64,000 bases of DNA from Streptomyces albiflavescens (GTDB lineage: Bacteria > Actinomycetota > Actinomycetes > Streptomycetales > Streptomycetaceae). The stretch's first letter is position 1, and every line of letters starts with the position of its first letter. A program made the position numbers and the translations under genes. The stretch lies in assembly GCF_014645835.1 (NCBI RefSeq), contig NZ_BMMM01000007.1, forward strand, positions 364,251 through 428,250, given 5' to 3'. Shown piece by piece: positions 43,817 to 53,686 of the stretch. The notes under the pieces were generated by a model. It was not told where the DNA came from and made no database searches. It saw only the letters and a program-made list of their open reading frames with translations.

Positions 43817-44835
43817 GCCTTCACCAGCCCTTGCGTGTTGCCCCCGAGCGCGAGGTACACGTCCTCCAGGCTCGGTGTGGCCAGGGTGAAGTCGTCGAGG
43901 GCGGCGAAGGCGGCGCCTCCGGTGACCGTGGCGACGGCCGCGCGGGCCTCCTCGGGGGCGAGCCGCAGAGTCCAGCGGCGGCCCGACTCGACGGCGCGGG
44001 CGCGCAGCGCGGCGACCTCGGGGACGTCGAGCGGAGCGCTCTCGCGCCAGACGAGTTCGACCCGCACCTCACCCGCGACCCGCTCCTTCAGCCCGGCCGG
44101 GGTGTCGCAGGCGATGACGCGGCCCTTGTCGAGGACGGCGACCCGGTCGAGGACGGTCTCGGCCTCGATGACGTTGTGCGTGACGAGCAGGACGGTCGTA
44201 CCGTGTTCCGCGCGGCGCCGGTCGACGGCGGACCACACGGCGCGGCGGGCGAGGGGGTCCATGCCGGTGGTCGGCTCGTCGAGGACGAGCAGCGGCCGCT
44301 CCCCCACGAGCGCGGCGGCGAAGCAGGCGAGCCGCCGCTGTCCGCCGGAGAGTTTCTTCAGGGCGCGGGAGGCGAGCGGCATGAGGCCGAGTTCGTCGAG
44401 TACGGCGTCCCGCTCGGCCCGCGCCTCGCGCAGGTCGAGGCCGCGCAGCCGCCCGGTCGTCTCGGCGGCGAGCGACACCGTCAGCTCGTCGAGGGCGGTG
44501 GACTCCTGGCCGAGGTAGGCGAGGATCCGCGCCGCCCGCTCCGGGTGGCGCACGATGTCGTGCCCGAGGATTTCCACGCTGCCGCTGTCGGGACGCATCA
44601 GCCCGGTCAGCTGCCGTACCAAGGTCGACTTACCCGCGCCGTTCGGCCCGAGCAGCCCGAAGATCTCGCCGCGCCGGATGTCCAGATGTACCCCGTCGGT
44701 GGCCCGTACCTCGGGCGTCGCCGGGGTGCCCCGCCGTCCGCGCACCGCCGGATAGGTCTTGCTCAGACCGCTCACGGCGCACACGACATCACCCTTGTGT
44801 CCGTTTCGGACTGCCTGTGCCGTGCGCGTACTCAC
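43813..44835 (-). CDS. ABC transporter ATP-binding protein (exporter type)
   Basis: A 340-residue ATPase. Walker A GPNGAGKST, Q-loop YLGQES, signature LSGGQRR, Walker B LLVLDEPTTGMDP and the switch histidine LLVTHN are all present. The C-terminal 90 residues are the extension common in drug- or lipid-export ATPases. GTG at 44833-44835 is used; a GTG at 44784 (VCAVSGLSKTYP) with AAGGGTG before it is an alternative. It heads the ATPase/repeat-ORF/permease run. Confidence 0.9.
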   Translation of the reverse strand: MSTRTAQAVRNGHKGDVVCAVSGLSKTYPAVRGRRGTPATPEVRATDGVHLDIRRGEIFGLLGPNGAGKSTLVRQLTGLMRPDSGSVEILGHDIVRHPERAARILAYLGQESTALDELTVSLAAETTGRLRGLDLREARAERDAVLDELGLMPLASRALKKLSGGQRRLACFAAALVGERPLLVLDEPTTGMDPLARRAVWSAVDRRRAEHGTTVLLVTHNVIEAETVLDRVAVLDKGRVIACDTPAGLKERVAGEVRVELVWRESAPLDVPEVAALRARAVESGRRWTLRLAPEEARAAVATVTGGAAFAALDDFTLATPSLEDVYLALGGNTQGLVKA

Positions 44836-44933
44836 GAAGGACGAGAGTACGGGGTCCGATGCCCCGTTATGCGCTCGGGGCCTCGGCGCAGCCGCGGCGA
44901 GGGCCCTGACCCACGCTCGGCCAAGGCCCCGGC

Positions 44934-46160
44934 TCACTCCCCCGCGGGAGCGTGTTCCGCCGCCGTACGCACGTCGATCTCGCGCCAGAAGCCCGCCCGG
45001 ATCGCGTACCGGTCGTGCTCGTCGATCTGATCGTCCTTGTGCGCGAGCAGCCCGAAGCGGGCCGCGTAGCGCAGCAGCTCGCCGTCCACCCGGTGCGGAA
45101 TCCGCGGGTACATCGTGGACAGCTTCTGCAGATGGCTCGGCTCGGTGAGGCGCTCCATCCAGCGGCGCGCGAAGACCTGCCCCACCTCGTACGGATCGCC
45201 GCCGACGGTGGTGATGTCCTCCTCGCGGTCCGCCCACCGCTGCTCGGCGGAGGTGAGCTGGGCGAGCGTGGGCAGTGCGGCGGCCTCCGCGGACTCCGTG
45301 GCGCCTCCGGGGCGCTCGATCCAGCCCTTGTCGGAGGACCAGCGCAGCGTCGCGCTGGTGGGGTGCTGGGCGGGCTGTGTGCCGGGGCCGCGCAGCGCGG
45401 CCAGGTCCTTGGGCGTGGGCACGCCCTTGGGCGCGGGCACGCGCTCCTCGGTGCCGTTCTGCGACTCGGCCGCCGTGTGGTGCTCGGCCTCCTGGACGGG
45501 CCGCTCGGTCGCCGTGGTGAGCGCCGACTCGGGGAGCGGTGCGGAGAGGATCGCGGCGATCTCGGGGCGCGGCGCGGGCGGCGGCGCGCAGATCCCGCCG
45601 AGTTCCTTGGCGCGTACGGCCTTGGTGATCCAGGCCCGGTCGAGGACGCGCCGCTCGTCGGCCTCGGCGACCAGGTCCTCGGACTGGTTGTAGTCGCCGT
45701 CCGCGGCCTGCACCGCCCACAGGTGGACGGCTACTCCGTGCTCCTTGGCGGCCATCATGCCCGGCAGCAGATCTCCGTCGCCGGTGACCAGGACGATGTC
45801 GGAGCAGGCGCGGTTGCGGGCCAGCTCGGTCAGCTCGGCGTGCATGGCGGCGTCGACGCCCTTCTGCGCCCACCGCCCGTCGCTGCGGGTCAGGGCGCCC
45901 AGGCGCACCGTCACCCGGGGCATCACGCGCAGCCTGCGGTGCTCCGGTTGCGGTACGCGGTCGGGGGCGCCGTCGAACCAGTAGATGCGCAGCAGGGGCC
46001 GCTCCGTGTCGGACTCGGCGCGCTCGCGCAGACCCTGGATGAGGGCGGCGTGGTCGACGGTGATCCGGGAGCGCGAGGGTTCCCCGGCGAGAAGGCTGGC
46101 GGCAGCCCCGAGCAGATACCCGGCGTCCACCAGGACGATGCAGCGGTCCACGCGGTCCAC
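44934..46160 (-). CDS. NYN-domain (PIN-like) nuclease family protein
   Basis: A 408-residue protein with an N-terminal NYN domain (residues about 5-170): IVLVDAGYLLGAA, LRIYWFDGAPD, QKGVDAAMHAELTELA and DIVLVTGDGDLLPGMMAAKEHG provide the acidic metal ligands of a PIN-like ribonuclease. The middle is a disordered Glu/Pro/Ala linker. The C-terminal 120 residues form a helical domain (YEVGQVFARRWMERLT). GTG at 46158-46160, or the GTG three codons later, which is better spaced from AAAGAGG. Target RNA is unknown. It stands alone. Confidence 0.85.
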   Translation of the reverse strand: MDRVDRCIVLVDAGYLLGAAASLLAGEPSRSRITVDHAALIQGLRERAESDTERPLLRIYWFDGAPDRVPQPEHRRLRVMPRVTVRLGALTRSDGRWAQKGVDAAMHAELTELARNRACSDIVLVTGDGDLLPGMMAAKEHGVAVHLWAVQAADGDYNQSEDLVAEADERRVLDRAWITKAVRAKELGGICAPPPAPRPEIAAILSAPLPESALTTATERPVQEAEHHTAAESQNGTEERVPAPKGVPTPKDLAALRGPGTQPAQHPTSATLRWSSDKGWIERPGGATESAEAAALPTLAQLTSAEQRWADREEDITTVGGDPYEVGQVFARRWMERLTEPSHLQKLSTMYPRIPHRVDGELLRYAARFGLLAHKDDQIDEHDRYAIRAGFWREIDVRTAAEHAPAGE

Positions 46161-46382
46161 CCTCTTTCCGGTTTCCGGGAGGTTTGCTTCGGGCTTCCTT
46201 CGAGTCTGCCCGACCGCGCGGAGGTTAACGGCCGGAACTCGATCTTCGGCGTGGCGTATCGGGAGAACACTCCCCGACAGGCCTTATTACGCACGGTAAT
46301 TCTCTGAAATGCGTCTGTTGTCAGCCTATGTGAATCTGGTCGCGGCCCTGGCCCCTAGATCCCCCCCAGGAGGCAGATCACC

Positions 46383-46562
46383 ATGGCCAAGAACAAGAAC
46401 CGCAAGCAGGGCAGCCAGCAGAACCGCGCCTCGCAGGCCGAGCAGGCCCACGAGCAGGCGCAGCGCTCCTCGGCGGAGGCTCAGCAGTCGCCGATCACGC
46501 ACGCTCAGGGCAGCCCCGCGGATGTTGCCCGTAAGCAGCAGAAGCGCTTCGGCCACAACTGA
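46383..46562 (+). CDS. small hydrophilic protein (59 residues)
   Basis: ATG at 46383 with a strong AGGAGG nine bases upstream opens a 59-codon frame. The product is Gln/Ala/Lys-rich (starts MAKNKNRKQGSQQNRASQAE, ends KQQKRFGHN), without cysteine or hydrophobic core, so it is probably disordered. It resembles a small conserved streptomycete protein of unknown role. A perfect hairpin follows 38 bp later. Confidence 0.8.
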   Translation: MAKNKNRKQGSQQNRASQAEQAHEQAQRSSAEAQQSPITHAQGSPADVARKQQKRFGHN

Positions 46563-46600
46563 GGCCCTGCATGCGGGCTGTTGAAGCCCAGGCACACACC

Positions 46601-46631
46601 GAGGGGCGCATCCGTTGCGGATGCGCCCCTC
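46601..46631. terminator. bidirectional terminator between the small gene and dnaE
   Basis: A perfect 14-bp stem: GAGGGGCGCATCCG pairs with CGGATGCGCCCCTC around TTG. It lies between convergent genes, 38 bp past the small gene and 42 bp past the dnaE stop. Confidence 0.88.
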
Positions 46632-46673
46632 GCGTACGTCGGTCGGCGACTGTGCCGGCCGCTTCTCCTTGTG

Positions 46674-49600
46674 TCAGCCCGCCAGGCAGGACGGGCCCAG
46701 CAGCACCTTCAGGTCGCCGAAGAGTGCCGGATCCGGCTTCACTCGGTGCCGGTCGAGCCGCAGCACCGTCGTCTTGCGCGGTCCCTGGAGCTTGATACGG
46801 ACCTCGCTCTCGCCCTTGTGGTGGCTGAGGATCTCGCCGAGGCGGCTGACCATCGGCGGGGTGACCTTGACCGCCGGGATGGTGAGGATCACGGGCGCGT
46901 TGGTGCCCGCGTTCGACAGATCCGGGACCTGGAGCTCCATCGCGACCAGGCGCGGCACGTCCTCGCGCTTGTCGAGGCGTCCCTTGACGAACACGACCGC
47001 GTCCTCGACGAGTTGGGTCGACACCAGCTGGTAGGTCGCCGGGAAGAACATGCACTCGATGGAGCCCGCGAGGTCCTCCACCGTGGCGATCGCCCAGGCG
47101 TTGCCCTGCTTGGTCATCTTGCGCTGCAGGCCCGAGATGATGCCGCCGATCGTCACGACCGCACCGTCCGCGTGCTCACCGCCGGTGAGCTGGGAGATAC
47201 CGGCGTCCGCCTTGTCGGACAGCACATGCTCCAGGCCGAAGAGCGGGTGGTCGGAGACGTACAGACCGAGCATCTCCCGCTCCTGGGCGAGCAGATAGGC
47301 CTTGTCCCACTCGTCGGTCGTGAACTCGACGTCGAGTCCGAAGCCGGGCTCGCTGGTCTCCTCCTCGCCCATGCCGCCGAAGAGGTCGAACTGCCCCTCG
47401 GCCTCCTTGCGCTTGACCTGCACCACGTTGTCGATCATCGGCTCGAACTGAGCGGTGAGGCCCTTGCGGGTGTGCCCCATCGTGTCGAACGCGCCCGCCT
47501 TGATCAGCGATTCCGTGGTGCGCTTGTTGCAGGCGACCGCCTCGACCTTGTCCAGGTAATCCGGGAAGGAGGCGTACTTCCCCTTGGCCTTGCGGCTCTT
47601 GATGATCGACTCGACGACGTTCGTACCGACGTTGCGGACGGCGGAGAGGCCGAAGAGGATCACGTCGTCGCCCTGCGCGGCGAAGTTCTGCTCCGACTCG
47701 TTCACGTTGGGCGGGAGCACCTTGATGCCCATGCGCCGGCACTCGTTCAGATAGATCGCGGACTTGTCCTTGTCGTCCTTGACCGAGGTGAGCAGGCCCG
47801 CCATGTACTCCGCCGGGAAGTTCGCCTTCAGGTAGGCGGTCCAGTACGAGACCAGACCGTACGCGGCCGAGTGGGCCTTGTTGAAGGCGTAGCCGGCGAA
47901 GGGGACCAGCACGTCCCACAGGGCCTGGATGGCCTCGTCGCTGTAGCCGTTCTTCTGGGCGCCGGCCTGGAAGATGGTGAAGTTCTTCGCCAGCTCGTCG
48001 GGCTTCTTCTTGCCCATCACGCGGCGGAGGATGTCGGCCTCGCCGAGCGAGTACCCGGCGATGATCTGGGCGGCCTTCTGCACCTGCTCCTGGTAGACGA
48101 TCAGGCCGTAGGTGACTGCCAGGACCTCTTCGAGGGGCTCTTCGAGCTCCTTGTGGATCGGGGTGATCTCCTGGAGCTTGTTCTTGCGCAGGGCGTAGTT
48201 CGTGTGCGAGTCCATGCCCATCGGGCCGGGACGGTAGAGCGCCGAGACGGCGGAGATGTCTTCGAAGTTGTCGGGCTTCATCAGGCGCAGCAGCGAGCGC
48301 ATGGGGCCGCCGTCGAACTGGAAGACACCGAGGGTCTCGCCACGTTGGAGCAGTTCGAAGGTCTTCGGATCGTCGAGCGGGAGGGCCAGCAGGTCGAGGT
48401 CGATGCCCTTGTTGGACTTCACCATCTTGACGGCGTCGTCCATGATCGTCAGGTTGCGCAGGCCGAGGAAGTCCATCTTCAGCAGGCCGAGCGACTCGCA
48501 CTGCGGGTAGTCCCACTGTGTGATCGTCACGCCGTCCGTGTGCCGCACCCAGACCGGGGCGTGGTCGACGATGGGCTCGCTGGACATGATGACGCCGGCG
48601 GCGTGCACGCCCATCTGCCGGACCAGGCCTTCGACACCCTTGGCGGTGTCGATGACCTTCTTCACATCCGGCTCGTTCTCGTACATCGCCCGGATCTCGC
48701 CGGCCTCGCTGTAGCGCGGGTGCGAGGAGTCGGTGATGCCGCTGAGGTCGATGCCCTTGCCGAGGACGTCGGCGGGCATCGCCTTGGTGAGGCGGTCGCC
48801 CATCGCGTACGGGTAGCCCAGCACGCGCGCGGAGTCCTTGATCGCGTTCTTGGCCTTGATCTTGCCGTAGGTGCCGATCATGGCGACCTTGTCGGCGCCG
48901 TACTTCTCCGTCACATACCTGATCACTTCGACGCGCCTGCGCTCGTCGAAGTCGATGTCGACATCGGGCATGGAGACGCGCTCGGGGTTGAGGAACCGCT
49001 CGAAGATCAGACCGTGCGGGATCGGGTCGAGGTCGGTGATGCCCATGGCGTACGCGACGATCGAACCGGCCGCCGAACCACGGCCCGGGCCGACCGCGAT
49101 GCCCTGCTTCTTGGCCCACATGATGAAGTCGGCGACCACGAGGAAGTAGCCGGGGAACCCCATCTGGATGATGACGTCCATCTCGTACTCGACCTGCTTC
49201 TGGCGGTCCTCGGGGATGCCGCCCGGGAAGCGGCGCTCCATGCCGAGGCGGACCTCCTCCTTGAACCAGGTGACCTCGGTGAACCCCTCGGGGATGTCGA
49301 ACTTCGGCATGAGGTTCTTCGCCTCGAACATGCCGGAGGTGTCGATCTGTTCGGCCACCAGGAGGGTGTTGGCACAGCCCTCCTGCCAGGCGTCCGAGGA
49401 GTCGACGGCGTACATCTCGTCCGTGGACTTCAGGTAGTAGCCGGTGCCGTCGAAGCGGAAGCGGTCCGGGTCGGAGAGGTTCTTGCCGGTCTGAATGCAC
49501 AGCAGGGCGTCGTGCGCGGTCGCCTCGTGCGCGTACGTGTAGTGCGAGTCGTTCGTCACCAGGGGCGGGATGCCGAGCTTCTTGCCGATCTCCAGGAGAC

Positions 49601-50213
49601 CGTCGCGGACCCGGCGCTCGATCTCGATGCCGTGGTCCATCAGCTCCAGGAAGTACCGGTCCTTGCCGAAGATGTCCTGGTACTCGGCGGCCGACTTCAG
49701 GGCCTCGTCGTACTGGCCGAGGCGCAGCCGCGTCTGCAGCTCACCGGAGGGGCAGCCGGTGGAGGCGATGAGCCCCTCGGACCACTGGGAGATGGTCTCC
49801 TTGTCCATGCGCGGCCACTTCTGCAGCCAGCCCTCGGCGTACGCGTCCGAGGAGAGCCGGAAGAGGTTGTGCAGGCCCGTCTTGTTCGACGCCCAGATCG
49901 TCTTGTGCGTGTAACCACCCGAACCGGACACGTCGTCGCGCTTCTGGTGCGGCTGGCCCCACTGGATCTTGCGCTTGTTGCGCCGGGACTCCGGAGCGAC
50001 GTACGCCTCGATGCCGATGATCGGCGTGACGCCCGCCTTCTTCGCCGTGTGGAAGAAGTCGTACGCCCCGTGGAGGTTGCCGTGGTCGCTCATCGCGATG
50101 TGCGTCATGCCCATCTCGTTGCAGGCATTGAACATGTCCTTGAGCCGCGCGGCACCGTCCAGCAGCGAGTACTGGGTGTGGACGTGCAGGTGCGTGAACG
50201 GCGGCTTTGACAC
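46674..50213 (-). CDS. dnaE: DNA polymerase III alpha subunit
   Basis: A 1179-residue replicative polymerase of the DnaE1 type. The PHP domain starts at once (FTHLHVHTQYSLLDGA, SDHGNLHGAYDF). The catalytic aspartates lie in PDVDIDFDERRR, with GPGRGSAAGSIV before it. Helix-hairpin-helix and OB-fold regions follow (VVTIGGIISGLQRKMTKQG). GTG at 50211-50213 follows GGAGG. An insertion of about 40 residues relative to other bacteria (PHQKRDDVSGSGGYTH) is in the PHP-proximal part, as in other actinobacteria. The gene is monocistronic and ends at a strong hairpin. Confidence 0.98.
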   Translation of the reverse strand: MSKPPFTHLHVHTQYSLLDGAARLKDMFNACNEMGMTHIAMSDHGNLHGAYDFFHTAKKAGVTPIIGIEAYVAPESRRNKRKIQWGQPHQKRDDVSGSGGYTHKTIWASNKTGLHNLFRLSSDAYAEGWLQKWPRMDKETISQWSEGLIASTGCPSGELQTRLRLGQYDEALKSAAEYQDIFGKDRYFLELMDHGIEIERRVRDGLLEIGKKLGIPPLVTNDSHYTYAHEATAHDALLCIQTGKNLSDPDRFRFDGTGYYLKSTDEMYAVDSSDAWQEGCANTLLVAEQIDTSGMFEAKNLMPKFDIPEGFTEVTWFKEEVRLGMERRFPGGIPEDRQKQVEYEMDVIIQMGFPGYFLVVADFIMWAKKQGIAVGPGRGSAAGSIVAYAMGITDLDPIPHGLIFERFLNPERVSMPDVDIDFDERRRVEVIRYVTEKYGADKVAMIGTYGKIKAKNAIKDSARVLGYPYAMGDRLTKAMPADVLGKGIDLSGITDSSHPRYSEAGEIRAMYENEPDVKKVIDTAKGVEGLVRQMGVHAAGVIMSSEPIVDHAPVWVRHTDGVTITQWDYPQCESLGLLKMDFLGLRNLTIMDDAVKMVKSNKGIDLDLLALPLDDPKTFELLQRGETLGVFQFDGGPMRSLLRLMKPDNFEDISAVSALYRPGPMGMDSHTNYALRKNKLQEITPIHKELEEPLEEVLAVTYGLIVYQEQVQKAAQIIAGYSLGEADILRRVMGKKKPDELAKNFTIFQAGAQKNGYSDEAIQALWDVLVPFAGYAFNKAHSAAYGLVSYWTAYLKANFPAEYMAGLLTSVKDDKDKSAIYLNECRRMGIKVLPPNVNESEQNFAAQGDDVILFGLSAVRNVGTNVVESIIKSRKAKGKYASFPDYLDKVEAVACNKRTTESLIKAGAFDTMGHTRKGLTAQFEPMIDNVVQVKRKEAEGQFDLFGGMGEEETSEPGFGLDVEFTTDEWDKAYLLAQEREMLGLYVSDHPLFGLEHVLSDKADAGISQLTGGEHADGAVVTIGGIISGLQRKMTKQGNAWAIATVEDLAGSIECMFFPATYQLVSTQLVEDAVVFVKGRLDKREDVPRLVAMELQVPDLSNAGTNAPVILTIPAVKVTPPMVSRLGEILSHHKGESEVRIKLQGPRKTTVLRLDRHRVKPDPALFGDLKVLLGPSCLAG

Positions 50214-50482
50214 GGCTTCGGCCTCCAAGAAGAACAATCGTCGACAGGCTGCGGACAGTCTGGGGGGACAGCGTCGAAGTCTATGCCGGGCCACTGACAC
50301 TCCGCGGGGGATCACACGTACCTTCATCCGGGGTACTCGGATCCCACGGCGTACCGTCGTCGACGGAATCCGGGCACTCCGGCGGTTCGTCGTCCGTTGG
50401 AGGTGGACGGACCACCATGTCCCCAGGGGCGGCGCGCCCGTCCCCCATGTCACGCACCACCTGCACCAGGAGGCACCCAGCG

Positions 50483-51811
50483 ATGTCGGTCCCGCAGCTC
50501 AGCGCCGAGCAACGCGGCGAGCAGATCCTCGCCGTCTTCGACACCGCCTTCGGCGAGCTCCTGGCCGCCGACCCGGCCGCGTTCCGCGTGAAGTTCCGCA
50601 AGATGGCGGCCTCCGCCTTCGCGTTCTACCGGGGCACGGCGGGCCTCTTCTACCACGATCTCGAACAGGACAAGCGGGGCGGACCATACCTGGACGAGCG
50701 GACCTCCCGGGTCTGGATCCACGGCGACCTGCACGCCGAGAACTTCGGCACGTACATGGACGCCCAGGGCCGTCTGATCTTCAATGTGAACGACTTCGAC
50801 GAGGCCTACGTCGGCCCCTTCACCTGGGACCTCAAGCGCTTCGCGGCCTCCGTGGCGCTCATCGGCTACGCCAAGGCGCTCAGCGACGAGCAGATCACCG
50901 AACTCGTCAAGGTGTACGCGGCCGGCTACCGCGAGCGCATCCACGCCCTGGCCACCGGCGCCAAGAGCGACGAGGTGCCGCCCTTCACGCTGGACACCGC
51001 CGAGGGCCCGCTCCTGGACGCGCTGCGCGACGCCCGCTCGCTGACCCGCTTCGGGCTGCTCGACTCGATGACCGAGATCCGTGACTTCGAGCGCCGCTTC
51101 GCGCCGGGCGGCGGCTCCATCGAGCTGGACGCGGCCACCCGCTACAAGGTCCTCGCCGCGTTCGACGGCTACCTGGAGACGCTCCCGGAGTCCTCTCTGG
51201 CCCGCCCGGACTCGTACCGCGTGAAGGACGTCGTCGGCCGCCGCGGCATCGGCATCGGCTCGGCCGGTCTGCCGTCGTACAACATCCTTCTGGAGGGCAA
51301 CAGCGACGCCCTGGAGAACGATGTCGTGATCTACATCAAGCAGGCCCAGACCCCGGCCGTCTCCCGGCACATCACGGACTCCGCGATCCGCGAGTACTTC
51401 CAGCACGAGGGCCACCGCACGGTGATCTCCCAGCGCGCGCTCCAGGCCCACGCCGACCCGTGGCTGGGCTGGACCGAGCTGGACGGCGCGGGCCAGCTGG
51501 TCGCCGAGGTGTCGCCGTACGCGGTCGACCTGGACTGGGGCGACATCGACGACTCCGAGGAGATCTCCGCGGTCGTCGCGGACCTCGGCCGGGCCACGGC
51601 CACGATGCACGCGGCGGCGGACGACGAGAGCGGCCACTCGGAGCTGGTCCCGTTCTCCACGGAGCGGGCCATCGACGCGGCGATCGCGGCCGACGAGGAC
51701 GGCTTCGCGGGCCTCCTGGTGGACTTCGCGCACAGCTACGGCGCACGCGCGCGCGGCGACCACCAGATCTTCGTGGACCTGTTCCGCAACGGCCGGATTC
51801 CGGGCCTGTAG
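50483..51811 (+). CDS. DUF2252 protein (kinase-like fold)
   Basis: A 442-residue member of DUF2252. The aminoglycoside-phosphotransferase-like elements WIHGDLHAENFGTY and NVNDFDEA supply the catalytic and metal-binding positions of a kinase-like fold, and YIKQAQTPAVS continues the core. ATG at 50483 has AGGAGG 10 bases upstream. Substrate unknown. It is divergent from dnaE across a 269-bp region in which no other gene is seen. Confidence 0.85.
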   Translation: MSVPQLSAEQRGEQILAVFDTAFGELLAADPAAFRVKFRKMAASAFAFYRGTAGLFYHDLEQDKRGGPYLDERTSRVWIHGDLHAENFGTYMDAQGRLIFNVNDFDEAYVGPFTWDLKRFAASVALIGYAKALSDEQITELVKVYAAGYRERIHALATGAKSDEVPPFTLDTAEGPLLDALRDARSLTRFGLLDSMTEIRDFERRFAPGGGSIELDAATRYKVLAAFDGYLETLPESSLARPDSYRVKDVVGRRGIGIGSAGLPSYNILLEGNSDALENDVVIYIKQAQTPAVSRHITDSAIREYFQHEGHRTVISQRALQAHADPWLGWTELDGAGQLVAEVSPYAVDLDWGDIDDSEEISAVVADLGRATATMHAAADDESGHSELVPFSTERAIDAAIAADEDGFAGLLVDFAHSYGARARGDHQIFVDLFRNGRIPGL

Positions 51812-51902
51812 GCACGCCGACGACGGACTCACAACGCTCCCGTAACGCATAGGAACCCTTTAGGGAGCCCTTACGGGAGCGCGTGGGAGACTCTCCTCCG
51901 CC

Positions 51903-52583
51903 ATGGACATATCCGGGACCCAGCTCAGAGCCGTGCGCGCGGCGCTGTTCACTGCTGTCGTCGTGACGCTCTCCACCGCGTCGCACGTGCTGCTGTCCCG
52001 GGTCCCGCTGCCGCTGAGCACCGTGGCCGCGATCGCCGCCGCCGTCTTCGTCATCGCGTACGCGCTGGCCGGCCGCGAGCGCGGCTTCGGGCGGATCGCG
52101 GCCCTGCTGATCCCGCTGGAGCTGGCGGCCGACACCGTGTTCACCACGGGTCAGCACGTCTGTTACGGCAGGGCGGGCGGCCCGGTCGCGGGCCCGCTGC
52201 GCTCGGTCGGCTTCGACGTGCTGTGCGGCGGCGGCAATGTGGGCACCCCGCTGGCACAGGTGACCGGCACCGACCGCGCGGCGGCCCTGCTCGCGCACGC
52301 CGACCCGGCCGCCGCCTGGCTGCTGCTCGGCGCGCACGTCGGCGTCGGGCTCCTCGCGGCCGCCTGGCTGCGCCGAGGCGAGCGGGCCCTGGACCAGCTG
52401 CTGCGCGCCGTGGCCGCCGCCACCTTCCGGCCGCTGCTGATCGCGGTCGCCGCGGTGACCGTACGGCTCGCTCCGGTCCGCCGGCTGCCGCGCCCCAACG
52501 GCCCGACGGCCACCGTCCGTACGCGCCTGTTCGTGCACTCCCTGGGACGGCGTGGACCGCCGTGCTCGGTCGCTTTCGCGTGA
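51903..52583 (+). CDS. hypothetical membrane protein
   Basis: A 226-residue protein with four or five transmembrane segments (ALFTAVVVTLSTASHVLL, TVAAIAAAVFVIAYALAG, IAALLIPLELAADTVF, AAAWLLLGAHVGVGLLAAAW). A loop holds two cysteines (HVCYGRAGGP, FDVLCGGGN). It ends in an Arg/Pro-rich cytoplasmic tail. I do not recognise a family. It lies 131 bp before the DsbA-like gene, same strand. Confidence 0.75.
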   Translation: MDISGTQLRAVRAALFTAVVVTLSTASHVLLSRVPLPLSTVAAIAAAVFVIAYALAGRERGFGRIAALLIPLELAADTVFTTGQHVCYGRAGGPVAGPLRSVGFDVLCGGGNVGTPLAQVTGTDRAAALLAHADPAAAWLLLGAHVGVGLLAAAWLRRGERALDQLLRAVAAATFRPLLIAVAAVTVRLAPVRRLPRPNGPTATVRTRLFVHSLGRRGPPCSVAFA

Positions 52584-52713
52584 GCAAGTCCGCCTGAGCG
52601 GCAGCAGTCCGCCCCGGCGGCAGCACTCGCTGAGCGACAGCACCTGAGCACCAGCAGTCCCCCATACGTATCTCGCGTACGGCATGTGCGCGTCCCCCAT
52701 GGAGATCACCACA

Positions 52714-53562
52714 ATGAGCAAGCGGAACAGCCAGGCGGCGAAGGCGGCGGCCCGTGAGAAGCTGCGCCTGGAGCGCGAGCGCCAGGCCAAGCGCGACAAG
52801 ATCAAGCGGCAGGCCATCGTGGCCGGCTCCCTCGTCGCCGTCCTCGCGATCGCCGGCGGCATCGGCTACGCCGTCGTACAGAACAACAAGCCCACCTACT
52901 GGGAGTCCGCCAAGGACGACAAGATCGTCACGCCGGCCAACACCACGGGCACGAACGGTACGACCGTCGTCCTCGGCAAGAGCACCGCGAAGAAGACCCT
53001 GAAGCTGTACGAAGACCCGCGCTGCCCGGTCTGCGCGCAGTTCGAGCAGACCGTCGGCTCGACCCTCAAGAAGGACTTCGACGCCGGCAAGTTCAAGATC
53101 CAGTACATCGGCGGCACGTTCCTCGACGGCGACTCCGACAAGAAGGGCAAGATCCAGATCGGCTCCCGCGGCGAGGGCTCCAAGAACGCGCTGAGCGCCC
53201 TGGGTGCCGCGCTGAACGTGAGCCCGGAAGCCTTCCTGGAGTACAAGACCGCGCTCTACTCGGCGAAGTACCACCCCGAGGAGACGGACGACAAGTTCAA
53301 GAGCGACGACTACCTGATCAAGGTGGCGGACACGGTCGGCGCGCTCAAGAACAACACGACGTTCCAGAACGCCGTCAAGGACGGCAAGTACGACGCCTGG
53401 GCGCTGGCCATGTCGGAGACGTTCAACACGAACAAGGACGACGTCACCGGCACGCCGAGCCTGGTGATGGACGGCAAGAAGCTCACCGGCTCCGACGGCA
53501 AGAACGCGCCGATGACGGTGGCCGAGTTCACCACGGCGATCGACGGGGCGCTCAAGGCCTGA
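52714..53562 (+). CDS. DsbA-family thioredoxin-fold protein, membrane anchored
   Basis: A 282-residue protein with a Lys/Arg/Glu-rich cytoplasmic head, a transmembrane helix (AIVAGSLVAVLAIAGGIGYAVV) and an external thioredoxin-like domain. The active site is EDPRCPVCAQFEQ (CxxC), and the cis-proline loop is TGTPSLVMDG. The ATG at 52714 (MSKRNSQAAK) has GGAG 11 bases upstream; in-frame ATGs up to ten codons earlier are less likely. It is a paralogue of the gene at 20.4 kb and probably acts in disulfide formation outside the cell. A perfect hairpin follows. Confidence 0.88.
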   Translation: MSKRNSQAAKAAAREKLRLERERQAKRDKIKRQAIVAGSLVAVLAIAGGIGYAVVQNNKPTYWESAKDDKIVTPANTTGTNGTTVVLGKSTAKKTLKLYEDPRCPVCAQFEQTVGSTLKKDFDAGKFKIQYIGGTFLDGDSDKKGKIQIGSRGEGSKNALSALGAALNVSPEAFLEYKTALYSAKYHPEETDDKFKSDDYLIKVADTVGALKNNTTFQNAVKDGKYDAWALAMSETFNTNKDDVTGTPSLVMDGKKLTGSDGKNAPMTVAEFTTAIDGALKA

Positions 53563-53620
53563 GCCACCGGCACCGGGGCACCTGCCCCCGCCGACGGGCG
53601 CGTTGGGCGGCCAGTACTCG

Positions 53621-53656
53621 AAGAGCGGGCGAACTTTTGTCAGTTCGCCCGCTCTT
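53621..53656. terminator. hairpin between the DsbA-like gene and phoD
   Basis: A perfect 15-bp stem: AAGAGCGGGCGAACT pairs with AGTTCGCCCGCTCTT around TTTGTC. The right arm overlaps a PHO-box-like repeat of the phoD promoter. Confidence 0.8.
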
Positions 53657-53678
53657 GGCCTGTACTGATCGGTAACCT
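53643..53678 (+). promoter_or_regulatory. candidate PHO box and -10 of phoD
   Basis: GTTCGCCC (53643-53650) is one base from the PhoP direct-repeat core GTTCACCC, and two weaker 11-bp units follow. TAACCT at 53673-53678 fits a -10 element only 8 bases before the phoD GTG, so the transcript could be leaderless or nearly so. PhoP control of phoD is known in other Streptomyces; the site here is inference. Confidence 0.35.
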
Positions 53679-53686
53679 GATCGCCC

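Noticed and set aside
46581..50210. A 1209-codon open frame opposite dnaE
   Set aside because: Same reason: antisense shadow of a strongly conserved gene.
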